From: Ahaetulla prasina
Lineage: Eukaryota; Chordata; Lepidosauria; Squamata; Colubridae
Reading direction: 5' to 3'
NCBI RefSeq assembly: GCF_028640845.1
Contig: NC_080543.1
Location: forward strand, 11,605,459-11,669,458
Length of the DNA: 64,000 nt
Part shown: positions 40,444 through 51,309 of the stretch, one piece after another
How positions within the stretch are numbered: the first letter of the stretch is position 1
Layout: every line of letters begins with the position of its first letter
Made by a program: the position numbers and the translations under genes
The notes under the pieces: model-generated
What the model was told of the DNA's origin: nothing
Database searches by the model: none
Seen by the model: only the letters and a program-made list of their open reading frames with translations

Positions 40444-43400
40444 CTCTCTAATTGTTTCTTTATTTCTAATTGTTCTCTGTGACTCACTACGGATTTCCTA
40501 CTCACGAGACCATCTGCTAAAAATTAAGGAACATTTCTTTAAGGAGCAGCTTTCTTTAATCTCACCCCCGCCTGTCTTTACAAACACGGAGGAGATTCTA
40601 ACACAGGAGGAGGCAATTCCCACGGAGCCATGGATTACTAAAAAAAACCAAACGACGGAAACGAGGTAAACGATCTGGGATCTTAATCAAGCTAAGAACT
40701 CGCACTAAAACTCCTCTGCCTTCAATTTTCCTAACAAATATACGCTCACTTGCAAATAAGATGGATGAAATACTCCTCTTAAACAAATACTATTCTGATT
40801 TTCGCAATTCAGCAGTCCTATGCTTCTCTGAAACCTGGTTAAATGAATCAATTGAAAATAGCAGCCTGAACATTCCAGGATTTCAAATTGAACGATCAGA
40901 CAGGATTCCAGAAACATCTGGTAAAAAGAAAGGAGGAGGCTTATGCCTATATATTAATTCAACCTGGTGTCAAGATTTTAACATAATTTACAAATTCTGT
41001 GACAACAATTTAGAGACTCTAATTATCAACTGCAAACCTTACTATTACTCGTGAATTTTCCTCATTTCTTCTAATTGCTGTTTATGTCCCACCACAAGCC
41101 TGTGTAAACGAGGCATTACGAACTCTAGCTGACCAAATCATGGAGGCTGAAGCCAAACACCCTGATTCACTGGCCATTGTTTTGGGAGATCTAAACAAGG
41201 CAAACTTAAGGAAAGAACTACCAAAATACTTTCAGCATGTCAATTGTCCCACCAGAGGCAAGAATACTCTAGACCACTGCTACACAACACTAAAAGATGC
41301 CTATCGGTCTTTACCACGTGCAGCTGTAGGACACTCTGATCATTGCATGATTCACCTTGTACCTGCTTACAGGCAAAGACTTAAAGCCATAAAACCAATA
41401 ATTAAATCAGTGAAAACCTGGACGGAGGAATCAGAATTAAAGCTACAGGCATGTTTTGACTGCACTGATTGGAATATTTTAAATATACCTCTGCAGACCT
41501 GGATGAACTCACAGATACTGTAACATCATATGTCAGCTTCTGTGAAGACCTATGTGTACCTACAAGGAACTTGCGAATACACAGTAATAACAAACCTTGG
41601 TTTACACCTAAACTTAAGCAGCTACGACATTCCAAAGAGGAAGCCTACAGAAAAGGTGATAAAATGCTGTACAATCAGGCCAGAAATGCACTAACAAGGA
41701 GATAAGAGCAGCAAAAGAAGCTACTCTGAAAAGCTAAAGAATCAATTTTCAGCAAATGAACCAGCAAACATGTGGAAAACTCTTAAAAATATCACCGGCT
41801 ATGGCAAACCTCCTTCCCAGGCTGAAGGTAATCAACAACTGGCAGATGACCTGAATGAGTTTTACTGCAGGTTTGAAAGGAAACTACAGCCACCTATCTT
41901 CACAACCCCATCTCAGACACACCAACAACAGCCAAGCCTCCTACAACTGACCCCATTTCATTGGGTTCACAACCCCTAGTGATCACAGAAAAGGAAGTGC
42001 AGGACCTATTTCACAGACAAAAGCCAGGAAAAGCTCCAGGCCCAGACAAGATAACTCCTTCTTGCTTAAAAGTCTGTGCTGACCAATTGGCCCCATCTTC
42101 ACCCTTATTTTCAATAAATCACTAGAGATGTGCTATGTTCCTTCTTGCTTCAAACGCTCTACCATCATCCCAGTGCCGAAGAAGCCCACCATCAAGGAAC
42201 TGAATGACTACAGACCAGTTGCTCTAACATCTGTAGTCATGAAAACCTTTGAAAGGCTAGTGCTTTCCTACCTGAAAACCATCACGAATCCGCTTTTAGA
42301 CCCCTTGCAATTTGCATACCGAGCAAATAGATCAACAGATGATGCTGTTAATATGGCTCTGCACTACATCCTACAACATCTTGAGTCTCCAAAGACCTAT
42401 GCAAGGGTCCTTTTGTAGACTTTAGTTCAGCATTCAATACCATCATTCCAGACATTCTTCTAACTAAGCTAAACCAGCTACAGGTACCGGAACAGACTTG
42501 TAAGTGGATCACAAGCTTCCTAACAAACAGGAAGCAGCAGGTGAAGCTAAGCAAGATCACATCAAATACCTGTACAATTAGCACAGGGCCCCCAAGGCTG
42601 TGTGCTCTCCCACTTCTCTCTCTGTATACCAATGACTGCATCTCCAATGATCAATTGGATAAGCTATTGAAGTTCGCAGATGACACAACAGTGATTGGTC
42701 TCATACGAGACAATGACGAATCCGCATATAGGCGAGAGGTCGAACGACTAGCCTTGTGGTGCAACCAAAACAATCTGGAACTGAACACACTCAAAACCGT
42801 AGAAATGGTGGTAGACTTTAGGAAAACCCTTCCATACTTCCACCTCTCACAATACTTGACAACACAGTATCAACAGTAGAAACCTTCAAATTTCTGGGTT
42901 CTATCATATCGCAAGATCTCAAATGGACAGCTAACATCAAAACATCATTAAAAAGGACAACAAAGAATGTTCTTTCTGCGCCAACTCAGTAAGCTCAAAC
43001 TGCCCAAGGAGCTGCTGATCCAATTCTACAGAGGAATTATTGAGTCTGTCATTTGCACCTCTATAACTGTCTGGTTCGGTTCTGCAACCCAACAAGAAAA
43101 CACAGACTTCAGAGGATAATTAGAACTGCAGAAAAATAATTGCTACCAACTTGCCTTCCATTGAGGACCTGTATACTGCACGAATCAAGAAGAGCCGTGA
43201 AAATATTTGCAGATCCCTCGCATCCTGGACATAAACTGTTTCAACTCCTACCCTCAAAACGACGCTATAGAGCACTGCACACCAGAACAACTAGACACAA
43301 GAACAGTTTTTCCCAAGGCCATCACTCTGCTAAACAAATAATTCCTCAACACTGTCAGACTATTTACTGAATCTGCACTACTATTAATCGTTTCATAGTT

Positions 43401-43622
43401 CCCATCACCAATCTCTTTCCACTTATGACTGTATGACTATAACTTGTTGCTGGCAATCCTTATGATTTATATTGATATATTGATCATCAATTGTGTTGTA
43501 AATGTTGTACCTTGATGAACGTATCTTTTCTTTTATGTACACTGAGAGCATATGCACCAAGACAAATTCCTTGTGTGTCCAATCACACTTGGCCAATAAA
43601 ATTCTATTCTATTCTATTCTAT
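40444..43622 (+). pseudogene. LINE B, near full length but frameshifted
   Basis: Endonuclease pieces at 40761-41054 (CFSETWLNESIENSS, GGGLCLYIN) and 41140-41523 (VLGDLNKANL, TLDHCYTTLKDAYRSLPRAA, GHSDHCM) carry the Glu, Asp-Asn and terminal SDH motifs of LINE AP endonucleases. RT pieces follow at 41470-42000, 42128-42418 (DYRPVALTS), 42541-42879 ([10 protein letters not shown]) and 43140-43370. Several 1-2 base indels (for example CTTTTGTAGACTTTAG at 42409) break the frame. It ends with CCAATAAAATTCTATTCTAT. The most complete LINE B in the window and useful for defining the family. Confidence 0.93.
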
Positions 43623-43712
43623 GTATGTATGTTTCTATCTATCTATCTGTCTGTCTATCTATCTATCTTATCTATCCATCCATCCATCCATCTCTTTCTT
43701 TCTATTATCTAT
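43600..43712. repeat. (TTCTA)n/(TGTA)n/(TCTA)n/(CATC)n
   Basis: A compound microsatellite growing out of the LINE B tail. A CCGGTT hAT scrap (GACGAACCGGTAGCAGAGG) follows. Confidence 0.93.
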
Positions 43713-43804
43713 CTGGACGAACCGGTAGCAGAGGTCACGTGTGGGTCTGCCCACCCACCCTGGTGTAAAGACATCCTATTTAGCCACATTTTCGAGGCTG
43801 GGGG

Positions 43805-44339
43805 TGTCGTGTCCCACTCCTCCGCTGACGGCCGGGTCGGGGAAGTCCGTATCAGGCGTGCCTCTGCAGCTCTGCCAAAGTCCTAGCAAAGTTCTCAAGG
43901 CAGGCAGGAGACCAGGAAGTGACTTCAGCAATCCAAGGTAGACTTTGCCTGACTCAGAGAATGCCATAAAACAGATCCTTTATATAGGCCATGGGGTGTG
44001 GCTCCATGACTCAGCACTTATCCAGGCCTGCCCCTCCCTTCCTTTTGCTGACGCCACCTATCAATTCTCCTGAAGCGAGGATCTCTCCAGGCTCCAGCTG
44101 TTGGCAATTCACATTCCTCAGGCTCACATGCTGTGGGGGAGGGGGAGGGGTCTAGTTGCTCCATTTGCCTGGGCATGGAGCCAGGGCTGGGGGCTGGAGG
44201 CACATCAGGCCCTTCGTCTTGTTCTGCCTGTCTGGGCATGGTGTCAGGGCTGGGGCCTGGAGGCATGCCAGGACATTCCTCAGCGTTCAGCAGGAGATAA
44301 GAGAGACCCAGCTGCAGGGAAAGCGAGTGAGACACAACA
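43805..44339 (-). mobile_element. Solo LTR, family LTR-T
   Basis: The ends are TGTCGTGTCCC and GAGACACAACA. Flanks GGGGG and GGGGC match in 4 of 5. Minus-strand TATA box TATATAAAGG. Confidence 0.88.
44018..44339 (-). CDS. Open reading frame in LTR-T U3 (copy 5)
   Basis: Open from the LTR edge to the stop shared with the other copies (RWRQQKEGRGRPG). Differs by a tandem duplication of the PGMPPGPSPDTMPRQ module. The acidic serine run is shorter. Function unknown. Confidence 0.35.
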
Positions 44340-44573
44340 GGGGCATGCGCGGAAGGCTCATGCGTTAGCAAAGTACATACATGGAAGGCTGGGCGCATGT
44401 ACAGAAGGCGTGTGTGTGAGGCGAGCATGTGCATGTGCAGCAAACCAGTGGTAAGAATATGTGAATCCCTCTGCTGGTCAGAAGTGTACGAATTGGTCAT
44501 AAGTCACTTTTTTGGGGGGCCATTGCAACTTCAAATGGTCGCTAAAAGATGGTTGTAAGTTAAGGGCGACTTG
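44340..44573. mobile_element. hAT and AGGTAGTCC MITE fragments
   Basis: GCATGCGC-rich hAT-like DNA to about 44460, then the right end of an AGGTAGTCC MITE (CATAAGTCACTTTTTTGGGG.. GTAAGTTAAGGGCGACTTG). Confidence 0.6.
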
Positions 44574-44579
44574 TACAGT

Positions 44580-44800
44580 ACTTCATCCCCAATGCTACTG
44601 CTGCTGTCATGGCCCTGTGTTGAGGTACCCTAAGTATCCCAAGTACGCACAGGTGCAGTATATGTGGTACCTCGCTCAATAGTAGTAAGTGTGATTGGAG
44701 ATCTACTGGACAATCATTTAAATATGAGCCAGCAGCTGCCAAAAAAACCAACACAGTTCTAGGCTGCATAAACAGAGGGACAGAATCAAGGTCACGTGAA
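44580..44800 (+). mobile_element. CR1 coding fragment
   Basis: Sense-strand version of the segment seen at 20100-20260, including AACACAGTTCTAGGCTGCAT and AACAGAGGGACAGAATCAAG. Confidence 0.75.
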
Positions 44801-44805
44801 GTGGA

Positions 44806-44945
44806 TTCGCATAACGACTGCAGTGATTTGCTTAACAACCATGGCCCAAAAAAAAGATTGTAAAATCAGACGGAACTCACTTATCAACCGCTTTGCTTGG
44901 CAATGGAAATTCTGGGCTGTGGTTGTAGGTTGAGAACTACCTATA
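44806..44945. mobile_element. AGGTAGTCC MITE right arm
   Basis: GACTGCAGTGATTTGCTTAAC through TTGAGAACTACCTATA. The other arm is missing. Confidence 0.75.
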
Positions 44946-45009
44946 CAGGAGCAGCTTTGCTCTTGCCCTTATGCAGCAAGGGGAAAACTTTTGCCCTTGC
45001 TATAAAAGG

Positions 45010-45252
45010 GAAATAGCAATAGCACTTGGACTTATATACCGCCTCACAGTGCTGTACAGCCCTCTCTAAGCAGTTTACAGAGTCAGCCTATTGCCCCCAA
45101 CAATTTGGGTCCTCATTTTACCCACCTCGGAAGGATGGAAGGCTGAGTCAACCTTGACCTGGTGGGATTCGAACTCCCAAATTGCAGGCAGCTGACAGTC
45201 AGCAGAAGTAGCCTGCAGTACTGCACTCTAACCACTGCGCCACCGTGGCTGA
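45010..45252 (-). mobile_element. tRNA-derived SINE
   Basis: AGCACTTGGACTTATATACCG to AACCACTGCGCCACC. On the minus strand the head carries box B (GGGATTCGAACTCCC here). Confidence 0.88.
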
Positions 45253-45605
45253 AATATGGCAGATGGGCAAGGGTGGAGCATCAGCTTACTGATATCTGTT
45301 AGATCCTTGGTGCTTTCTAAGTTTGGTTGTTGGCAGCAGGTTTTTTGTTACCCAACTAGGTAACATTATCATTGCTATTGACTCTGGCATATAGTATCTA
45401 TACAGTAGGTTGCTAGGGCAACGTTGGTGGTAGCAATATTGAGTGATAGATGTGGCTTGCTCCATTGTAAATGAGTACATAGTAACGGGGCCACAACATG
45501 TGTCTCAAAACCATCTGCCACAGGGCAGGAACTATGGGAAAAGGTCAGCCTGAAAAATTCAGAGAAATATCCAGATAAAAGTTAAATGTTCCCCTGCACA
45601 TGAAT
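45253..45605. other. Unassigned sequence
   Basis: No repeat family or exon recognised. Confidence 0.45.
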
Positions 45606-45915
45606 GTTCCTGACTCTAGGGAGCCATGTTCATCTCCGTTCCAAAGCCAAAGAGCCAGCGCTGTCCGAAGACATCTCCATGGTCATGTGACCAGCATGAC
45701 TCAACGCCAAAGGTGCACAGAATGCTGTTCCCTTTCCACCAAAGCTGGTCCCTATTTTTCTACTTGCATTTTTTACGTGCTTTCGAACTGCTAGGTTGGC
45801 AGAAGCTGGGACAAGTCACGGGAGCTCCCACCCCATTACGTGGCACTAGGGATTCGAACCGCCGATCTTTTAATTGACAAGCTCAGCATCTTAGCCACTG
45901 AGCCACCGTGTCCCC
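45606..45915 (-). mobile_element. tRNA-derived SINE, different family
   Basis: The right end ATTCGAACCGCC..TTAGCCACTGAGCCACCGTG is a reversed tRNA-like head. The body contains CATGTGACCAGCATGACT and TTTTACGTGCTTTCGAACTG. Confidence 0.78.
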
Positions 45916-45974
45916 TACCCAGATATCAAATATCAGATGTCAAGTCATAGAACACAGAATAACAGGGTTGGGAG

Positions 45975-46166
45975 CAGTGGTGAAATCCATTTTTTTTTAC
46001 CATCGGTTCTGAGGGCGTGGCTTGGTGGGCGTGGCAGGGGACGGATACTGCAAAATCTCCATTCCCACCCCACTCTGGGGCCAGCCAGAGGTGGTATTTG
46101 CCGGTTCTCCAAACTACTCAAAATTTCCACTACCGGTTCTCCAGAACCTGCTGGATTTCACCCCTG
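45975..46166. mobile_element. CCGGTT hAT MITE with perfect TSD in CR1
   Basis: The ends are CAGTGGTGAAATCC and GGATTTCACCCCTG. Octamer GTTGGGAG at 45967-45974 and 46167-46174. The flanks form a CR1 tail (AATAACAGGGTTGGGAGGGAC) once joined. Confidence 0.95.
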
Positions 46167-46204
46167 GTTGGGAGGGACTTCAGTGGGCTCAGGCAGGAGA
46201 CCTT

Positions 46205-46590
46205 ACACAGATAGTCCTCGACTTACGACCACAACTGAGCCCAAAATTTCTGCTGCTGAGCAAGACAGTTGTTCAGTGAATTTTGCCCCGTTTTACGACT
46301 TTTCGTACCACCGTTGTTAAGTGAATCCGTGCAGTTGTTGTTAGTAACACGGCTTTAAAGAGGAACTGGCTTCCCCATTGACTTTGCTTGCCAGAAGGTC
46401 CCAATGATGATCGCATGAGCCCAGGACATTGCAGTCGTCGTACATATGAGTCGGTTGCTAAGCATCTGAATTCTGAACACGTGACCGTGGGGATGCTGCA
46501 AGTGTGCAATGTGGTCATAAAATCCCTTTTTTTCTGTGCCATTGTAACTTTGAACAGTCCCTAAACTAACTGTTGTAAGTCAAGGACATC
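46205..46590. mobile_element. AGGTAGTCC MITE
   Basis: CAGATAGTCCTCGACTTACG to TGTAAGTCAAGGACATCC, close to full length. Confidence 0.88.
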
Positions 46591-46758
46591 CAGTCATATG
46601 CACTTAAATACACAATGTTCCAAAACAGCAGGTGCCAGGTGTGGGTTAATCAATCGCTTAATCCTGCTTCAATACAAGCATGAGGGAAATAAAACCTCAA
46701 ATCGATTCAGAATAACAGAATAAAAAGAGTTGGAAGGGACCCTGGAGGTCTTCTACTC

Positions 46759-47207
46759 CAGGGGTCTCCAACCTTGGCAACTTTAAGCCTGGTGGACTTC
46801 AACTCCCAGAATTCCTCAGCCAGCAAAGCTTAACACACAGAATCATCTATTGCAATGTCCTTCCTGTTAAAGACTACTTCAGCTTCAATCATAATAATAC
46901 AAGAGCAAACAATAGATTCAAAACTTAATGTTAACCGCTTCAATCTTGATTGCAGAAAATATGACTTTTGTAAACAGAGTTGTTAATGCTTGGAATACAT
47001 TACCTGACTCTGTGGTCTCTACTCAAACTCCCCAAAGCTTTAACCAAAAACTGTCTACCGTTGACCTCACCCCTTTCCTAAGAGGACTATAAGGGGCGTG
47101 CATAAGAGCACAAAAGTGCCTACCGTTCCTGTCCTATTGTTTCCTTTCACTATATGTGCTTGTACATAATGTTGTGACAAAAAAAAAAAAAAGTTTGGAG
47201 ACCCCTG
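46759..47207. mobile_element. CAGGGGTCTCC hAT MITE holding a LINE C piece
   Basis: The ends are CAGGGGTCTCCAACCTTGG and GTTTGGAGACCCCTG. Flanks TTCTACTC and TTCTAGTC match in 7 of 8. Confidence 0.9.
46845..47185 (+). mobile_element. LINE C 3' fragment
   Basis: Sense orientation. The translation includes TEFVNRVVNAWNTLPDSVVS-like residues (VVNAWNTLPDSVV). Then AAGGGGCGTGCATAAGAGCA and poly(A). Confidence 0.8.
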
Positions 47208-47800
47208 TTCTAGTCCAACCCCCTCCTAGGGCAGGAAACCCGATACCATTTCAGACAAATCGTTGTCCAATCTCTTCTTTAAAACCTCCAGTGATGGAGC
47301 GCCCACAAATTTTGGGGGCAAGTTGTTCCACTGATTAATTGTCCTCACTGTTAAGAAGTTTCTCCTTAATTCCAGGTTGCTTCTCTCCTTGATTAATTTC
47401 CATCCGTTGCTTCTTGTCCTTCCTTCAGGCGCTTTGGAGAATAGCGTGACTCCCTCTTCTTTGTGGCAGCCCCCGAGATATCAGAACACTGCTATCATAT
47501 CACTCCTAGCTCTTCTTTTCATTAAACTAGACGTACCTAGTTCCAGCAACTGTTCTTCATATGTTTTCCAGTCCCCTAATCATCTTGGTTGCTCTTCTCT
47601 GCGCTCTTTTTGCATTCATTGTTCTCACTGTCAGGAAATTCCTCCTTAGTTCTAGGTTGTTTCTCTCCTTGATTAGTTTCCATCCATTGCTTCTTGTTCT
47701 ATCTTCAGGTGCTTTGGAGAATAGTTTGGCTCCCTCCTCTTTGTGGCAGCCCCTGAGATATTGGAACACTGCTATCATGTCTCCTCTAGAACCCCTTCTT

Positions 47801-48055
47801 CAAAATGCAAAAATCTATACCGATCCCACGGAAGCTAACGAGATTGTTCTACAGGGAAAGAAAGTCTTCTCCAAACTTCCCTCCCTGCGCAAAACTATTC
47901 ACACAGGCAAAGATCAAAAACTAACTCTTATACTCTTGAACACTCCCTCAAAGTCCTAAAAAGGACCTGTGAATTTAATGGAAATGAATTGAAATAAAAT
48001 TAACCAAATAGAAGACTCTCAGGCAACATTCTGTCCCATTCAATATGTCACCACT
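47801..48055. other. Unassigned sequence
   Basis: No family recognised. Lies between opposite-facing CR1 copies. Confidence 0.4.
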
Positions 48056-48061
48056 TAGATG

Positions 48062-48412
48062 AGTAGGGGTGACAAGATAGCAGTCATCCAGTATTTGAGG
48101 GCTGCCACAAGGAAGAGGGAGTCAAGCTATTCTCCAAAGCCCCTGAAGGCAGGACAAGAAGCAATGGGTGGAAACTAATCAAGGAGAGAAGCAACTTAGA
48201 ACTAAGGAGAAATTTCCTTGACAGTTACAATAATTAATCAGAGGAATGACTTCCCTCCAGAAGTTGTGGGTGTTCCAACACTGGAAGTTTTCAAGAAGAG
48301 ATTGGACATCCATTTGTCTGAAATGGTAGAGGGTCTCTTACCTGAGCAGGGGGTTGGACTAGAAGACCTCCAAGGTCACTTCCAACTTTGTTATTCTGTT
48401 ATCCTTCCGAGA
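48062..48412 (+). mobile_element. CR1 3' end
   Basis: TAGGGGTGACAAGATAGCAG through FPPEVVGVPTLEVFKKRLD and CACTTCCAACTTTGTTATTC. Confidence 0.9.
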
Positions 48413-48459
48413 AAAACTTTAAAGAAATGGGTGCAGATCCCAGGTGGCCCAAGTCTTCT

Positions 48460-48835
48460 AGGAAGGAAGGAAGGAAAGAAGGAAGGAAGGAAGGAAGGAA
48501 GGAAGGAAGGAAGGAAGGAAGGAAGGAAGGAAGGAAGGAAGGAAGGAAGGGGGATGGAGGAAGGAAGGATGGAGGAAGGAAGGAAGGAAAGAAGGGAGGG
48601 AGGGAGAAGGAAGGAAGGAAGGAAGGAAGGAAAGAGGGAGGAGGAGGAGGAAGGAAGGAAGGAGGAAGGAGATGGAGGAAGGAAGGAGGAGGAGGAAGGA
48701 AGGAGGAGGAGGAAGGAAGTAAAGAAGGAAGGAAGGAGGAGGAGGAAGGGATGAGGGAGGGAAGGAAGTAAAGAAGGAAGGAAAGAAGGGGGGAGGGAGG
48801 GAAGGAGGGAGGGTGGGAAGGAAGGCAAGCAGGCA
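48460..48835. repeat. Polypurine (GGAA)n tract upstream of RAB38
   Basis: About 375 bp that is almost entirely purine on the plus strand, GGAA/GGAGGA units. It ends about 235 bp before the RAB38 start codon. Arg/Gly/Lys and Pro/Ser/Phe frames through it are not genes. Confidence 0.97.
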
Positions 48836-49070
48836 GGCAGCCCGCCAGCTCTCTGGTCGGAATTCCCTTCTGAAGGGTGAAATGTGATCTCTCCCAGAGG
48901 GGCCGGAGAGGCGGGGATTCCTTGGCGGTGCCAGATCCCGAGAGGGAGCGAGGGAGAGAAAGAGAGAGAGAGAGAAAGAGAGCGCTCGCCTTCGTTGCTG
49001 CTGCTGCCGCCGCCGCCGCTCGCTCCGATCCTCCCCTTGTCCCCACCAGACAGGAGCCGCGGCGGGCAAG
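48836..49070 (+). promoter_or_regulatory. RAB38: RAB38 proximal promoter and 5' UTR
   Basis: Shift from the GGAA tract to GC-rich sequence with CpGs, an AGAGAGAGAG run and CTGCTGCTGCCGCCGCCGCC just before the gene. No TATA box. Transcription start not assignable. Confidence 0.6.
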
Positions 49071-49281
49071 ATGCGCAAACAACCGCCCGGCCAACAAGAG
49101 CATCTCTACAAGCTGCTGGTGATCGGCGACCTGGGCGTGGGCAAGACCAGCATTATCAAGCGCTACGTCCACCACAACTTCTCCCCGCACTACCGCGCCA
49201 CCATCGGCGTGGACTTCGCCCTCAAAGTCCTCAGCTGGGACTCGGGAACGGTGGTGCGCCTCCAGCTTTGGGATATCGCTG
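49071..49281 (+). CDS. RAB38: RAB38 small GTPase, exon 1
   Basis: RAB38 directs cargo to melanosomes and other lysosome-related organelles. The exon encodes residues 1-70 plus one base: a short divergent N-terminus (MRKQPPGQQ), EHLYKLLVIGDLGVGKTS with the P-loop G19-x4-GKT at 24-26, IIKRYVHHNFSPHYRATIGVDF with switch I Thr44, and RLQLWDIAG with Asp68 of the DxxG motif. EHLYKLL..GDLGVGK and NFSPHY favour RAB38 over RAB32, which has EHLFKVL..GELGVGK as I recall. The split Gly codon is followed by GTGAGT. Exons 2 and 3 are beyond the window. Confidence 0.95.
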
Positions 49282-49287
49282 GTGAGT
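49282..49287 (+). promoter_or_regulatory. RAB38: Splice donor of RAB38 exon 1
   Basis: GTGAGT after ..GATATCGCTG, phase 1, as expected within the WDIAG motif. Confidence 0.93.
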
Positions 49288-49344
49288 TTCCCCGCCCGGC
49301 CCGGAGCGCAAGAGCAAACTTTGCTCCTTGGATGTTGCTCTCCT

Positions 49345-49383
49345 CCACCTGCTCCTCCTGCTCCTCCTGCTCCTGCTCCTGCT

Positions 49384-49461
<78 letters not shown>

Positions 49462-49562
49462 CCTCCTCCTCCTCCTCCTCCTCCCCTTCTTCTTCTTCTT
49501 CTTCTTCTTCTTCTTCTTCTTCTTCTTCTTCTTCTTCTCCTTCTTCTCCTTCTCCTCCTCCT
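49345..49562. repeat. Polypyrimidine (CTGCTC)n/(CTCCTC)n/(CTT)n tract
   Basis: About 215 bp, starting about 60 bases after the RAB38 donor. Leu, Ser/Cys or Ala/Pro homopolymer frames across it are intronic artefacts. Confidence 0.97.
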
Positions 49563-49751
49563 CCTGCCCCAGATGATGGACTACAGTTCCTATCAACCCG
49601 GTCTCCTGGCAGGCCACAGTGGGAGGTATAGGCTGAGAGGTCAACCAGGCCTGGGCCAGGTTAGGCCAGGTTGAAATCCGTTAGTGGAAGCTGGGAGAAC
49701 AGATGTACAGGGACCAAAATTGATGGGTTTACTTTTTTTAAACAAGGATGG

Positions 49752-50010
49752 ATAACAGAATAGCAGAGTTGGAAGGGACCTTGGAGGTCTTCTAGTCCAA
49801 CCCTCTGCTCAAGCAGGAGACCCTATGCTGTTTCAAACTAATGGATGTGCAATCTCTTCTTAAAAACCTCCAGTGTTGGAGAATTCACTATTTCTGGAGG
49901 CAAGTTGTTCCACTGATTAATTGTTCTAACTATCAGGAAACTTCTCCTTAGTTCTAGGTTGCTTCTTCCCTTGATTAGCTTCTTGTTCTTTGGAGAATAG
50001 GTTGACCCAA
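49752..50010 (-). mobile_element. CR1 3' fragment
   Basis: CAGAGTTGGAAGGGACCTTG through the C-terminal block (NNLPPEIVNSPTLEVFKKRL on the minus strand). Confidence 0.9.
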
Positions 50011-50011
50011 G

Positions 50012-50088
50012 CAGAGGATGATGATGATTGATGGTGATGATGATTGATGATGATTGATGATTGATGATGATGATGATGATGATGATAA
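50012..50088. repeat. (GAT)n-rich microsatellite
   Basis: GATGATTGATGATGAT units. Confidence 0.93.
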
Positions 50089-50161
50089 CAGCATTTGTAT
50101 GTGGCAATTCAACCAAAGTCCATAGGATACTCAATTAAATATAGAGCAACAAGTACAATAT

Positions 50162-50880
50162 TCTTGTGCAGTCACTCACGCCCTTGTGACGTCTCGTCTG
50201 GACTACTGCAATGCTCTCTACATGGGGCTCCCCTTGAGGGGCATCCGGAGGCTACAGTTAGTCCAGAATGCAGCTGCACGGGTGATAGAGGGAGCCCCTC
50301 GTGGCTCCCGAGTGACACCTATCCTGCGCAGGCTGCACTGGCTACCTGTGGCCTTCCGGGTGCGCTTCAAGGTGTTGGTGAACGTCTTTAAAGCGCTCCA
50401 TGGCATAGGGCCGGGTTACTTACGGGACCGCCTGCTGCTACCGAATACCTCTCACCGACCCGTGCGCTCTCACAGAGAGGGACTCCTCAGGGTGCCGTCG
50501 CGACAGTGTGCCTGGCGACGCCCAGGGTAAGGGCCTTCTCTGTGGGGCTCCCGCCTCTGGAACGAACTCCCCAGGACTCAACTTCCGGACCTCCAAACCT
50601 TTCGCCGTGAGCTTAAAACTCACTTATTCATCTGCGTTGGACTGGGTTAGTTTTTTAAGTTTATGGGTTTTTAATGGGTTTTATTTCTAAATTTTAATTC
50701 TGGCCAATTTAATAAGTTTTTTAATAGCATTTTAATTGTATTTATAGTGTATTATGTATTTTTACTTGGCTGTGAACCGCCCTGAGTCCTTCGGGAGAAG
50801 GGCGGTATACAAATTTAAATAATAAATAATAAATAAAATAAATAATAAATAATAAATAAAATAAAATAAATAAATAAGTG
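50162..50880 (+). mobile_element. LINE A 3' end
   Basis: Encodes VTHALVTSRLDYCNALYMG through HREGLLRVPS. A frame break around 50500 (lost bases near CCGTCGCGACAGTG) and small indels follow. Hairpin tail CCGCCCTGAGTCCTTCGGGA and (AATAA)n. Confidence 0.92.
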
Positions 50881-51305
50881 GGTCAGCAACTTGGATTTCA
50901 CGACTGGTCTGGCCTTAAGCAGTTTAACATAGTTTGTGGTCACATCGAGGCACATATGAAGCCCTGTTTGTTTGCTGTAGCATCGTGGGCTGTGTGAGCA
51001 AATGGCCTGTTAAACTAGGATTAAGATTTAATTGGATAGATCAGCCCAGCCCAGTTCTCTGAGTTGGTTCTCTGAGCCTTGCCCCTAAGTAAGGAAGCGT
51101 AATAAGAAAGAATTGTGTAATTGTGACACACTGAATTGTGTAACCTTCTCGGTGACTCGCTGAATCCATTGGGTCTTATGCCCAAGTAAACCATCATACT
51201 TTTTTGAAGCCACATTTTTAAGCTCTGGATGAAACTCAGAAATCCAGCGTCATCTCATCTAAGTTGATCCAAAAGTTGAAAAAGTTTGGACTTAACTTCT
51301 AAACA
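50881..51305. other. Unassigned RAB38 intron sequence
   Basis: No repeat family, exon or RNA gene recognised. Confidence 0.45.
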
Positions 51306-51309
51306 AGCG

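Larger units (their letters stand above)
46720..47800 (-). mobile_element. CR1 fragments interrupted by a hAT element
   Basis: CR1 tail to 46758, hAT 46759-47207, CR1 resumes TTCTAGTCCAACCCCCTCC. From about 47612 the CR1 C-terminal block is repeated (ATTGTTCTCACTGTCAGGAA), indicating a second copy or internal duplication. Confidence 0.88.

Noticed and set aside
48388..49190. Several long frames on both strands upstream of RAB38
   Set aside because: All read the GGAA tract. The minus-strand frame also runs antisense through RAB38 exon 1.
49282..49674. Leu-rich and Ala/Pro-rich frames after RAB38 exon 1
   Set aside because: They begin at or beyond a consensus splice donor and cover the polypyrimidine repeat.
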